A stretch of 64,000 nt of DNA. It comes from Burkholderiales bacterium (lineage in GTDB: Bacteria; Pseudomonadota; Gammaproteobacteria; Burkholderiales; Burkholderiaceae_C). The first letter of the stretch is position 1; each line of letters starts with the position of its first letter. The notes below the pieces were generated by a model, which was not told where the DNA came from, did not search any database, and saw only the letters and a list, made by a program, of their open reading frames with translations. The position numbers were made by a program, and so were the translations under genes. The stretch lies in contig JADJDV010000007.1 of assembly GCA_016702555.1 (NCBI GenBank), positions 806,001 to 870,000 of the forward strand. The letters are read 5' to 3'. Positions 47,265-55,968 of the stretch are shown in pieces.

Positions 47265-49687
47265 ACGACCGCCCCGACCCCGCTCAGCTCGGCACGCACG
47301 ACCTGCCGATCAGTCGCGACGCCGGCAGCGACGGCGGCCCGCGCCACGCGCACGACCGCTCCGGCCTGGCCGCCGCCACGCCGGATGCGCACGATGCGGC
47401 GGCCGCCGCCTGCGGCGTGCCGCACCCGCACGAGAGCGCACGCGCCCAGATGCTCGGCCTGGCGCCCTACGTGGACGACCTGCCCGAGCCGCGCGGCACC
47501 CTGCACGCGGCGCCGATCCTGTCGCCGGTGGCGCATGGTGAGTTGCGCGGCGTCGACGCCAGCGCCGCGCTGGCCTGGCCGGGCGTGCGCGCCGTGGTGC
47601 TGGCGGCCGACATTCCGGGCGACCCGGTGCTGGCGACCTTTGTGCACGACGAACCGGTGCTGGCGCAGGGGCGCGTGCACCACGTCGGCCAGGTGGTCGG
47701 CCTGGTGGTGGCCGACAACGTGCAGGCGGCGCGCCACGCGGCGCGGCGCGTCAAGCTGGACATCGAGCCGATGCCGCCGATCCTGAGCGTCGAGCAGGCG
47801 ATGGCGGCGCAGAGCTTCGTGCTGCCGCCGGTCACGGTGGCGCGCGGCGACGCGGCTGCGGCGCTGGCGCGCGCGCCGCATCGGCTGCGGCGGCACTTTG
47901 CGGTCGGCGGGCAGGAGCATTTCTACCTGGAGGGCCAGGTCGCGCTGGCGCTGCCGGGCGAGCAGGACCAGTGGCACATCCTGAGCAGCACCCAGCATCC
48001 CGGCGAGGTGCAGCACTGGGTGGCGCATGCGCTGGGCATCGCCAGCCACCGCGTCACCGTCGAGTGCCGGCGCATGGGCGGCGGCTTTGGCGGCAAGGAA
48101 ACGCAGGCCGGCCACATCGCCGTGTGGGCGGCGCTGGCGGCGCGCAAGACCGGCGCGCCGGTGAAGCTGCGGCTGGACCGCGACGACGACTTCCTGATCA
48201 CCGGCAAGCGCCACCCCTTCGCCTACGACTACGAGGTCGGCTTCGACGACGCGGGCCGCGTGCTCGGCCTGAAACTGGACATGATGGTCAACTGCGGCTT
48301 CAGCGCCGACCTGAGCGGCCCGGTGGCCGACCGCGCGGTGTTTCACGCCGACAACGCCTACTTCCTGGAGCACGTCGAGATCCACAGCTACCGCTGCCGC
48401 ACCAATCTGCAAAGCCACACCGCGTTTCGCGGCTTTGGCGGACCGCAGGGCGTGATCGCCATCGAGACGGTGCTGAGCGACATCGCCCGGCACCTGGGGC
48501 GCGATGCGCTGGATGTGCGGCGCCTCAACCTGTACGGCGAGGCCGGCCGCGACGTCACGCACTACCAGATGCGGGTCGAGGACAACATCCTGCACGAACT
48601 GCTGCCGCAGCTGGAGCGGCAGTCGGCGTATCGCCAGCGCCAGCAGGCGGTGGCCGACTGGAACGCCACGCACCGCGTGATCAAGCGCGGCATCGCCGTC
48701 ACGCCGGTCAAGTTCGGCATCAGCTTCACCGCCACGCTGTTCAACCAGGCCGGCGCGCTGGTGCACGTCTACACCGACGGCAGCGTGCAGGTGAACCACG
48801 GCGGCACCGAGATGGGGCAGGGCCTGCACACCAAGGTGGCGCAGATCGTGGCCGACGAGCTGGGCGTGCCGCTGGCGCGCGTGCTGGTCACCGGCAGCAG
48901 CACCGACAAGGTGCCCAATGCCAGCGCCACCGCCGCCTCCAGCGGCACCGACATGAACGGCAAGGCGGCGCAGGCGGCGGCGCGCACGGTGCGCGACAAC
49001 CTGGCGGCCTTCGTGTGCGGGCTGGACGGCTGCGGCGCCGGCGCGGTCGAGTTCCGCGGCGGCCAGGTCATCACACCCAAGGGCGAGCGCGCCTTCGCCG
49101 ACGTGGTGAAGGCCGCCTACGCCAACCGCATCCAGTTGTGGAGCGATGGCTTCTACCGCACGCCCAAGATCCACTACGACAAGACCACGCTGACCGGCCG
49201 GCCGTTCTTCTACTTTGCCTACGGCGCCGCCTGCAGCGAGGTCGCCATCGACACCCGCACCGGCGAATCGCGCGTGCTGGCGGTGGACATCCTGCACGAC
49301 GTCGGCCGCAGCATCAACCCCGCCATCGACATCGGCCAGATCGAGGGCGGCTTCGTCCAGGGCGTGGGCTGGCTGACCACCGAAGAGCTGGTCTGGAACG
49401 ACAAGGGCGAGCTGACCACCAGGGCGCCGAGCACCTACAAGATCCCCACCGCGGCCGACGTGCCGCGCCACTTCGCGATCCGGCTGTGGCCCGAGGCGAA
49501 CGCCGAGGACACGGTGTTCCGCAGCAAGGCGGTGGGCGAGCCGCCCTTCATGCTGGCGGTCAGCGTGTTCGAGGCGCTGCGCAACGCCGTCGGTGCCGCG
49601 CGCGTCGATCGCGGCGCCGATGTGCGCGCGCTGGTCGAGATGGACGCGCCGGCCACGCCCGAGCGGGTGCTGCGGGCGATCGGTTAG
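47261..49687 (+). CDS. xdhB: Xanthine dehydrogenase large (molybdopterin) subunit
   Basis: An 808-residue molybdenum-hydroxylase subunit. After an Asp/His-rich N-terminal extension of about 60 residues the family fold starts at ARAQMLGLAPYVDDLPEPRG. Molybdopterin-site motifs include RMGGGFGGKETQ, AFRGFGGPQG and GTEMGQGLHTKVAQ, and the catalytic glutamate lies in VGEPPFML (E760). It oxidises hypoxanthine/xanthine to urate with XdhA. The stop codon TAG is formed at the left edge of an IS element (TA target plus the first G). No xdhC (maturation factor) gene is in the window. Confidence 0.95.
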   Translation: MNDRPDPAQLGTHDLPISRDAGSDGGPRHAHDRSGLAAATPDAHDAAAAACGVPHPHESARAQMLGLAPYVDDLPEPRGTLHAAPILSPVAHGELRGVDASAALAWPGVRAVVLAADIPGDPVLATFVHDEPVLAQGRVHHVGQVVGLVVADNVQAARHAARRVKLDIEPMPPILSVEQAMAAQSFVLPPVTVARGDAAAALARAPHRLRRHFAVGGQEHFYLEGQVALALPGEQDQWHILSSTQHPGEVQHWVAHALGIASHRVTVECRRMGGGFGGKETQAGHIAVWAALAARKTGAPVKLRLDRDDDFLITGKRHPFAYDYEVGFDDAGRVLGLKLDMMVNCGFSADLSGPVADRAVFHADNAYFLEHVEIHSYRCRTNLQSHTAFRGFGGPQGVIAIETVLSDIARHLGRDALDVRRLNLYGEAGRDVTHYQMRVEDNILHELLPQLERQSAYRQRQQAVADWNATHRVIKRGIAVTPVKFGISFTATLFNQAGALVHVYTDGSVQVNHGGTEMGQGLHTKVAQIVADELGVPLARVLVTGSSTDKVPNASATAASSGTDMNGKAAQAAARTVRDNLAAFVCGLDGCGAGAVEFRGGQVITPKGERAFADVVKAAYANRIQLWSDGFYRTPKIHYDKTTLTGRPFFYFAYGAACSEVAIDTRTGESRVLAVDILHDVGRSINPAIDIGQIEGGFVQGVGWLTTEELVWNDKGELTTRAPSTYKIPTAADVPRHFAIRLWPEANAEDTVFRSKAVGEPPFMLAVSVFEALRNAVGAARVDRGADVRALVEMDAPATPERVLRAIG

Positions 49688-49693
49688 GGCCTG

Positions 49694-49729
49694 TTAACGC
49701 TATTTCGGCATGGCCAAAAATAGCGTTAA
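49694..49729. repeat. 28-bp palindrome flanked by TTAA inside the left terminal repeat of the IS
   Basis: TTAA (49694-49697) and TTAA (49726-49729) flank a 28-bp sequence whose ends CGCTATTT and AAATAGCG are perfect complements. Deleting the 28 bp plus one TTAA restores a left terminal repeat that matches the right one. The simplest reading is an insertion into TTAA with 4-bp target duplication. Confidence 0.75.
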
Positions 49730-49874
49730 GGACGGTCTGAATAATTGACACGCGGATGTGCTTGGCTGTCCATTTTTTAGCTCTTGCTGGAAACTGAGAC
49801 CTCGCCGGACGTTTTCGCCTTGCTCGGAGGTTTTTTGCTCTCCCGCAGGCCCTTTTGGCCCGCGCCGGGCGCAC

Positions 49875-50867
49875 CTATGCCATCAACTTCTTGCGCGCCA
49901 TCCACAGGTTGGCCAGGCCCAACAAGGTCACGATCTGCGCCGTGTTCTTCTTCAAACCCCGGTAGCGCACCTTCACATAGCCGAACTGGCACTTCACGAC
50001 CCGAAACGGATGCTCGACCTTGGCGCGGATGCTGGCCTTGATGCGTTCGATCTGATCAAGCTTGCCTTCGATCGGATCGTCCTTGTCCAGCGCTTTGCGC
50101 TGGCCCGGCTTCATGGCCACATGCCAGGTGACACTTTCCTTGGCATCGGCTCGCTTGTCAGCACCCTGGAAGGCCGAGTCGCCAAAGGCATTGCTTTCTT
50201 CACCGTGCAGCAAGGCGTTGGCCTCAACGATGTCATGCACGTTGCCTGCCGTGCCACGCACGCTGTGCGTCAAGCCTGAGTCGGCGTCCACACCGATGTG
50301 CGTCTTCATCCCAAAGTACCAGTTGTTGCCCTTCTTGCTGGAGCGCATCTGGGCATCGCGCGCGTTGTCCTTGTTCTTGGTGGAGCTGGGCGCAGCAATC
50401 AAGGTGGCGTCCACGGCGGTGCCAGCCTTGAGCAGCAATCCCTTGGCGATGAGCAGCTCGTTGATGAGCTTGAACATCTGCTCGGCCAGCTTGTGCTGCT
50501 CCAGCAGGTGACGAAAGCGCAAGATGGTGCTCTCGTCGGGCAGGCGCGTATGCCAGTTGTCCAGGCCCGCAAACTCGCGGTACAGCGGCACGTCGTGCAA
50601 GGCTTCTTCCATGGCCGGATCGCTCAGGGTGAACCACTGCTGCATGAAGTGAATGCGCAGCATGGCTTCAACCGCAAAGGGCTGACGCCCGCGTCGGCCA
50701 GCCTCAGGGGCATATGGCGCGATCAAGGCCACCAGATCGGCCCAAGGCACCACGGCATTCATCTCATCGAGAAAGCGCCGCTTGCGCGTGCGCTTGACAC
50801 TCAGGTTCAGGCCAAGGTCTGATTGCTTCATGGCGCTCAATTGTCCCAAAGACGCTACATCTTGCAT
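49875..50867 (-). CDS. IS5-family transposase
   Basis: A 330-residue DDE transposase (318 if started at the alternative ATG 50831, MKQSDLGL). The N-terminal helical region contains GRRGRQPFAVEAMLRIHFMQ (IS5 DUF772 type). The catalytic triad is D153 (VDATLIAAPSSTKNK), D230 (FGDSAFQG) and E285 (VEHPFRVVKCQFG). It appears intact and closely resembles the Escherichia coli IS5 transposase in domain order. The insert in the left terminal repeat may nevertheless hinder movement of this copy. Confidence 0.95.
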   Translation of the reverse strand: MQDVASLGQLSAMKQSDLGLNLSVKRTRKRRFLDEMNAVVPWADLVALIAPYAPEAGRRGRQPFAVEAMLRIHFMQQWFTLSDPAMEEALHDVPLYREFAGLDNWHTRLPDESTILRFRHLLEQHKLAEQMFKLINELLIAKGLLLKAGTAVDATLIAAPSSTKNKDNARDAQMRSSKKGNNWYFGMKTHIGVDADSGLTHSVRGTAGNVHDIVEANALLHGEESNAFGDSAFQGADKRADAKESVTWHVAMKPGQRKALDKDDPIEGKLDQIERIKASIRAKVEHPFRVVKCQFGYVKVRYRGLKKNTAQIVTLLGLANLWMARKKLMA

Positions 50868-50914
50868 AGCATGAGATCTGCAGATTTGTGCAGACCTTCC
50901 TTAACAGGCCCTAA

Positions 50915-51643
50915 TCAGGGCAGCTCGGCGCCGAGCCGGCGGCACAGCGCATCGAGGTCGGCCACCGCCAGGTGCGGCGCGGCGCCGATTGCGTCCGGCC
51001 AGACCGCTTGCGCGCGATTGACCCAGGCCACCTGCATGCCCACGGCCAGCGCGCCGGCGCCGTCCAGGTGCGCGTCGTCGCCGATGTGCAGCACCTGCGA
51101 CGGCGCCACGCCGGCCGCCTGCGCGCCGGCCTCGAACATGCGCGGATCGGGCTTGCCGACGCCCGCCGACACCGGGTTGACGGCGTCGTGGAAGAAATGC
51201 CCGATGCCGACCCGGTGCACGTCGGCGTTGCCGTTGGTCAGCGCGACGATGCGAAAGCGCGCACTGAGCCAGGTCAGCGCCGGCAGCGCATCGTCGTACA
51301 GCACGACGCGCTGGCGCTCCTGGTAGAACACCTCGAAGGCCGGCTCGGCCAGGCGCGTGTCCTCGCCGGCCCGTGCCAGCAGTTGCCGGATCGCCTCGCG
51401 CCGCAGGCCGCCGAGGTCGTGCGGGTTGTCGGACCGGACGGCCAGGGCGGCGCGGCGGGCGGCCTTGGCCGCCTCGGCATCGCGCGCCAGCGCGCCGCTT
51501 CTGGGCGCGTGCTGGTCGAGCCAGTCGCGCAGCCGCCTTTCAGCGCGCTCGATGGTCGGCCACACCGGCCACAAGGTGTCGTCGAGGTCGAGCGTGATGG
51601 CGCGGATGCGTGTCACGTCGAGGCTGGGTTTGAGTTGATTCAT
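50915..51643 (-). CDS. HAD-superfamily hydrolase (subfamily IA)
   Basis: A 242-residue haloacid-dehalogenase-fold phosphatase starting at ATG 51643. Motif I is DLDDTLW, with the nucleophile and acid aspartates 2 apart, motif II ALTNGN, motif III lysine in GVGKPDPRMF and motif IV IGDDAHLD. The helical cap (about 30-120) is of type C1. Likely a small-molecule phosphatase, such as a nucleotide or pyridoxal-phosphate-type relative; the substrate is unknown. Its stop was one base from the xdhB stop before the IS inserted. It is divergent from hemH. Confidence 0.88.
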   Translation of the reverse strand: MNQLKPSLDVTRIRAITLDLDDTLWPVWPTIERAERRLRDWLDQHAPRSGALARDAEAAKAARRAALAVRSDNPHDLGGLRREAIRQLLARAGEDTRLAEPAFEVFYQERQRVVLYDDALPALTWLSARFRIVALTNGNADVHRVGIGHFFHDAVNPVSAGVGKPDPRMFEAGAQAAGVAPSQVLHIGDDAHLDGAGALAVGMQVAWVNRAQAVWPDAIGAAPHLAVADLDALCRRLGAELP

Positions 51644-51799
51644 GTCCAATGTTGCAACCAGAACACAGTGGTCAGGCGGCCGCGGAGCAGGCCAGTCGGG
51701 GATGCCGTGGCCTCAACTCGCGCCGGCTGCTGGCATCGTCCCCCTTGGGGGAAGGCGGCCGCCGGCCGACTCAGGGGCTAATCTGCTCCAGAATAGCGC

Positions 51800-52891
51800 A
51801 TGCGTTTTCGACCCGAACCCGCCCACCGGCACGGGCAGCCGGCGCGCACCGGCGTGCTGCTGTGCAACCTGGGCACGCCCGATGCGCCGACGCCGGCCGC
51901 GACACGCCGCTACCTGGCGGAATTCCTGAGTGACCCGCGCGTGGTGGAGATTCCCGCCGCGGCCTGGAAGCCGATCCTGCACGGCATCATCCTGCGCACG
52001 CGACCCAAGCGGTCGGCCGCCAAGTACCGCGCCATCTGGACTGAAGAGGGCTCGCCGCTGCTGGTGTGGAGCCGCAAGCAGGCGGCGCTGCTGCGCGGCT
52101 ACCTGGGTGAGCGCGGGCACCAGGTCAGCGTGCGGCTGGGCATGCGCTACGGCCAGCCCTCGATCGCCGCGCAGCTCGATGAGCTGAAGGCCGAGGGCTG
52201 CACGCGCGTGCTGGTGCTGCCGCTGTACCCGCAGTATTCGGGCACCACCACCGCCAGCGTGATCGATGCCGTCGGCGCCTGGGCACGCCAGCAGCGCCAG
52301 GTGCCCGAGCTGCGCTTCGTCAACCGCTTCCACGACGATCCCGGCTACATCCGCGCGCTGGCGCAGACGGTGCAGCAGCACTGGCAGCGCCATGGCCGCG
52401 GTGGCCTGCTGCTGATGAGCTTTCACGGCGTGCCCGAGCGCACGCTGCAACTGGGCGACCCCTACCACTGCGAATGCCTGAAGACCGCGCGCCTGCTGGC
52501 CGAGCGGCTGGCGCTGAAGGAGGGCGAGTGGCGCGTCAGCTTCCAGTCGCGCTTTGGCCGCGCCAAGTGGCTGGAGCCGGCCACCCAGCATGTGCTGACC
52601 GAACTTGGCGCCGCCGGCACCGCGCGCGTCGACGTCATCTGCCCCGGCTTCGTCAGCGACTGCCTGGAGACGCTGGAGGAGATCGCCATCGAAGGGCGCC
52701 AGGACTTCCAGGCCGCCGGCGGGCAGGAACTGCACTACATCGCCTGCCTCAACGACCACCCGGCCTGGATCGCGGCGCTGACCGAACTGGCGCAGGACCA
52801 CCTGCAGGGCTGGCGCACGCAGGGCGCGGTCGATGCCGAAGCGTTGGCGCAATCGCAGGCGCGCGCGCTGGCGCTGGGCGCGCAGCAGTAA
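51800..52891 (+). CDS. hemH: Ferrochelatase
   Basis: A 363-residue ferrochelatase. Family motifs are GVLLCNLGTPDAPTP, the catalytic histidine in LMSFHGVPERT, SRFGRAKWLEPAT and CPGFVSDCLETLEEI, with the metal-site glutamate. It inserts Fe2+ into protoporphyrin IX, the last step of protohaem synthesis, at the inner membrane surface. In the upstream gap (51644-51799) the only structure is a short CCCCTTGGGG palindrome near 51751; no promoter is obvious. Confidence 0.95.
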   Translation: MRFRPEPAHRHGQPARTGVLLCNLGTPDAPTPAATRRYLAEFLSDPRVVEIPAAAWKPILHGIILRTRPKRSAAKYRAIWTEEGSPLLVWSRKQAALLRGYLGERGHQVSVRLGMRYGQPSIAAQLDELKAEGCTRVLVLPLYPQYSGTTTASVIDAVGAWARQQRQVPELRFVNRFHDDPGYIRALAQTVQQHWQRHGRGGLLLMSFHGVPERTLQLGDPYHCECLKTARLLAERLALKEGEWRVSFQSRFGRAKWLEPATQHVLTELGAAGTARVDVICPGFVSDCLETLEEIAIEGRQDFQAAGGQELHYIACLNDHPAWIAALTELAQDHLQGWRTQGAVDAEALAQSQARALALGAQQ

Positions 52892-53017
52892 AACCAACTC
52901 GTCGGCGCGTCGCCCGCGCGCCGAAGCCAACACCGCAGCCGGGGTCAATCAGTCATTGCGCAACAATGGCAGTATTAAAGACCGCAGAACAAGCAACAAC
53001 CACCGAGGAGAACAAGC

Positions 53018-53056
53018 ATGCGATCTGCTTTGCGCGCGGGAGATGCGGATGTTTGA
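53018..53056 (+). CDS. Possible 12-codon leader overlapping dctQ
   Basis: ATG 53018 follows a strong GAGGAG site (53005-53010) by 7 bases and opens a frame MRSALRAGDADV that ends in TGA at 53054-53056, inside the start of dctQ. Its ribosome site is better than that of dctQ itself, so it may couple or tune dctQ translation. Alternatively it could be the true dctQ N-terminus separated by a frameshift. Confidence 0.4.
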   Translation: MRSALRAGDADV

Positions 53057-53612
53057 AAAGCTGGCGCGGGGCACCAAGCGCGGCTTCGAGGCGCTGATCG
53101 TCATCTGCCTGGCGGTGATGGGCATCCTGGTGTTTGGCAATGTGGTGCTGCGCTACGCCTTCAACTCGGGCATTGCCATTTCTGAAGAGCTTTCGCGCCT
53201 GCTGTTCGTGTGGCTGATCTTCATGGGCGCGGTGCTGGCCTCGGCCGAGCGCATCCACATCGGTTTCGACACCCTGCAGCGCGCCGCCGGCCCGCGCTGG
53301 CGGCGCGTGCTGGTGGTGTTCTCGGGCCTGCTGATCCTGGCCGGTTGCGGCATCTTCATCGTCGGCGGCTGGAAGCAGACGCTGATCAACCTCGGCAACA
53401 GCTACCCGGTGCTGGGCATTTCCTACGCCTGGCTGTATGGCGTCGGCCTGGTGTTCGGCGTGGCGCTGATCTTTCCGGTGGTCCACAACATCGGGCGCGC
53501 CCTGCGCGGGGACGATGAGGACCTGACCCAGGATCTGGGCGATCGCATCCAGCACGCCGCCGAGCAGATGGAAGCCGATGCCACGCCCGGCCGGGCGCGC
53601 GACGCCTCATGA
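53049..53612 (+). CDS. dctQ: TRAP transporter small membrane subunit (DctQ)
   Basis: A 187-residue protein with four transmembrane helices and the DctQ motif VLRYAFNSGIAISEELSRLLFVW (core FNSGIAISEELSRLLF), where a tryptophan and glutamate are typical. I chose ATG 53049, which has GGGAG seven bases before it; ATG 53043 is two codons upstream. It forms the transport complex with DctM. Its last codons overlap the dctM start. Confidence 0.88.
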   Translation: MFEKLARGTKRGFEALIVICLAVMGILVFGNVVLRYAFNSGIAISEELSRLLFVWLIFMGAVLASAERIHIGFDTLQRAAGPRWRRVLVVFSGLLILAGCGIFIVGGWKQTLINLGNSYPVLGISYAWLYGVGLVFGVALIFPVVHNIGRALRGDDEDLTQDLGDRIQHAAEQMEADATPGRARDAS

Positions 53613-54886
53613 CGGCGCTGGTCTTTCTCGGTTCGCTGCTGGGCCTGATCGGCCTGGGCGTGCCGATCGCCTTCGCGCTGATGTTCGCCGGCATCGCGCT
53701 GATGCTGGTGACCGGGCAGTTCGACGCCCAGATCGTGGTGCAGAACGCCATCGCCGGCGCCGACAACTTCGTGCTGATGGCGGTGCCCTTCTTCATCCTG
53801 GCGGGCGAGTTCATGAACGCCGGCGGGCTGTCCAAGCGCATCGTCGACATGGCCGGTGCCTTCGTCGGCCACCTGCGCGGCGGCCTAGGCTACGTGGCGA
53901 TCTTCGCCGGCATCCTGCTGGCCAGCCTGTCGGGCTCGGCGGTGGCCGACACCGCGGCGCTGGCGGCGATCCTGGTGCCGATGATGCGTCAGGCCGGCTA
54001 CGACCCGGCGCGCGCCTGCGGCTTGATGGCGGCCAGCGGCATCATCGCGCCGGTGATCCCGCCCTCGATCGGCTTCCTGATCTTCGGCGTGGTTGCCAAC
54101 GTCTCGATCACGCGCCTGTTCCTGGCCGGCATCGTGCCTGGCCTGATGATGGGCCTGGTGCTGGTGGTCAGCTGGTGGGTGGTGGCGCGGCGCCAGCAGG
54201 TGGCGATCTCGCCGCGCGTCGCCTGGGGCCGCCGCCTGGTGCTGCTGGGGCAGGGCGGCTGGGCGCTGATGCTGCCGGTGATCATCATCGGCGGCCTGCG
54301 CTTCGGCATCTTCACGCCGACCGAATCGGCGGTGGTGGCGGCCGCCTACGCGCTGTTCGTCGGCCTGGTGGTGTACCGCGAGCTGAATGCGCGCAGCATC
54401 TACGAATGCCTGCTGTCGACCGCGCGCACCACCGCGGTGGTGCTGCTGCTGGCGGCGCTGGCCATGGTGGCGTCCTACATGATCACCATCACCGACATCT
54501 CGGGCCAGATCGGCGGCTGGCTGCAAACCCTGTCGGAGCACCCGGTGGTGCTGATGGCGGCGATGATGGTGGTGGTGTTCTTCGCCGGCATGGTGCTGGA
54601 CTTCATCCCCATCGTGCTGATCTTCACGCCGGTGTTCCTGCCCATCGTCACGGCGGCGGGGATCGATCCGGTGTACTTTGGCGTGGTGTTCATCATGAAC
54701 TGCTCCATCGGCATGATCACGCCGCCGGTGGGTGTGGTGCTCAACGTCGTCAGCTCAGTCGGCAAGGTGAGCATCGCCGAGGCCACGCGCGGCATCGGGC
54801 CCTTCCTGCTGGCGCTGGTGGCCCTGCTGCTGCTGCTGATCCTGTTTCCGGCGCTGGTGACGGTGCCGGCCGAGTGGTGGCGCTGA
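53609..54886 (+). CDS. dctM: TRAP transporter large permease subunit (DctM)
   Basis: A 425-residue permease with about twelve hydrophobic segments. Signatures of the DctM family are visible: FVLMAVPFFILAGEFMNAGG, SGSAVADTAALAAILVPMM and PPSIGFLIFG near the substrate gate, then NCSIGMITPPVGVVLN. It uses sodium to import acids delivered by DctP. It starts 4 bp inside dctQ. Confidence 0.93.
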   Translation: MTALVFLGSLLGLIGLGVPIAFALMFAGIALMLVTGQFDAQIVVQNAIAGADNFVLMAVPFFILAGEFMNAGGLSKRIVDMAGAFVGHLRGGLGYVAIFAGILLASLSGSAVADTAALAAILVPMMRQAGYDPARACGLMAASGIIAPVIPPSIGFLIFGVVANVSITRLFLAGIVPGLMMGLVLVVSWWVVARRQQVAISPRVAWGRRLVLLGQGGWALMLPVIIIGGLRFGIFTPTESAVVAAAYALFVGLVVYRELNARSIYECLLSTARTTAVVLLLAALAMVASYMITITDISGQIGGWLQTLSEHPVVLMAAMMVVVFFAGMVLDFIPIVLIFTPVFLPIVTAAGIDPVYFGVVFIMNCSIGMITPPVGVVLNVVSSVGKVSIAEATRGIGPFLLALVALLLLLILFPALVTVPAEWWR

Positions 54887-54926
54887 AAAGCGCTGCCGGT
54901 TAGCCTATTTTTCCAAGGAGACTGCC

Positions 54927-55910
54927 ATGAAATTCCGCAACACCCTCATGCTCGGCCTGCTGACGGCCGCCCTGTCGGGCCCGGCCTGGGCCGCGGTGAA
55001 CGCCAAGTTCGCCGTCACCCTGCCCGAGAAATCGCACCAGGGTCAGGGCGTGGCCAAGTTCGTCGAACTGGTCAAGGCCAAGAGCAAGGGCGAGATCGAC
55101 ATCAAGCCCTATTACGCTGGCGCCCTGGGCGACGACGTCAAGGTCACCTCGGCGCTGCAGGGCGGCACGATCGAGTTCACGGTGCCGCAGACCACCACGC
55201 TGACCGGCATGGTCAAGGCCTACGAAATCCTGGACTTCCCGTTCCTGTTCAAGGACTCGTCCGAGGCTGAAAAAGTGCTTGACGGCCCGATCGGCCAGAA
55301 GCTGATGGAGACGCTGCCGGCGCACGGCCTGGTCGGCCTGGCCTACTGGGAGAACGGCTTCTTCAACGCCACCAACAGCAAGCACCCGATCGCCAGGGTG
55401 GAGGATTTCAACGGCCTGAAATTCCGTTCGATTCAGGCCAAGATCACGCAGGAGACCATCAAGGCGCTGGGCGCCAACCCGGTGCCGCTGGCGGTGCCCG
55501 AGCTGTACACGGCGCTGGAGACGCGCACCATCGACGGCCAGGGCACGCCCAACGCGGTGATCGCGGCGCTGAAGCTCTACGAGGTGCAGAAGTTCCTGTC
55601 GATCACCCAGCACACCTATGGTGCCTTCATCCCGCTGGTGTCCAAGAAGTTCTGGGACACGCTCAAGCCCGAGCAGCAGCAGATCCTGAAGGACGCCGCG
55701 GTCGAGGCGCGCAGCCACCAGCGCCAGGTGGCGCGGGCGCAGTCCGATGGGGCGCAGAAGACCATGATCGAGCGCGGCATCAAGGTGAACGAGGTCAGCG
55801 ACGCCGAGCGCGCCCGCATGCGTGAGCGCGTGCAGCCGGTGTGGAAGATGTTCTCGTCCAGCGTCGGCCAGGATCTGGTCGATCAGGTCGAGGCGGCGCT
55901 GAAGAAGTAA
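54927..55910 (+). CDS. dctP: TRAP transporter substrate-binding protein (DctP)
   Basis: A 327-residue periplasmic protein with a Sec signal peptide (MKFRNTLMLGLLTAALSGPA, cut near AWA). The mature chain has GDDVKVTSALQGGTIEFTV, the conserved carboxylate-binding arginine region GLKFRSIQAKI and the ALGANPVPLAVPELYTAL segment. It binds an organic acid for DctQM. AAGGAG precedes the ATG and a strong terminator follows. The ligand is unknown; a C4-dicarboxylate or an aromatic or keto acid is possible. Confidence 0.93.
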   Translation: MKFRNTLMLGLLTAALSGPAWAAVNAKFAVTLPEKSHQGQGVAKFVELVKAKSKGEIDIKPYYAGALGDDVKVTSALQGGTIEFTVPQTTTLTGMVKAYEILDFPFLFKDSSEAEKVLDGPIGQKLMETLPAHGLVGLAYWENGFFNATNSKHPIARVEDFNGLKFRSIQAKITQETIKALGANPVPLAVPELYTALETRTIDGQGTPNAVIAALKLYEVQKFLSITQHTYGAFIPLVSKKFWDTLKPEQQQILKDAAVEARSHQRQVARAQSDGAQKTMIERGIKVNEVSDAERARMRERVQPVWKMFSSSVGQDLVDQVEAALKK

Positions 55911-55930
55911 GCGCTTTTCGCCATCAAGAA

Positions 55931-55958
55931 GGGGCCGTCATTGCGACGGCCCCTTTTT
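55931..55958 (+). terminator. Rho-independent terminator of the TRAP operon
   Basis: GGGGCCGTC (55931-55939) pairs perfectly with GACGGCCCC (55945-55953) around a 5-nt loop, followed by TTTTT. It lies 20 bp after the dctP stop, before the convergent dioxygenase gene. Confidence 0.92.
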
Positions 55959-55968
55959 CATTCCTGCC

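Larger units (their letters stand above)
49687..50911. mobile_element. IS5-family insertion sequence
   Basis: A 1,225-bp element with ends GGGCCTGTTAAGGA... facing each other, and TA on each side (49685-49686 and 50912-50913), consistent with a 2-bp target duplication. After removing a 28-bp palindromic insert from the left end (49698-49725), the two terminal repeats agree at 22 of their first 25 bases. It carries one transposase gene on the minus strand. It sits at the junction of the convergent xdhB and HAD genes and breaks neither. Confidence 0.9.
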
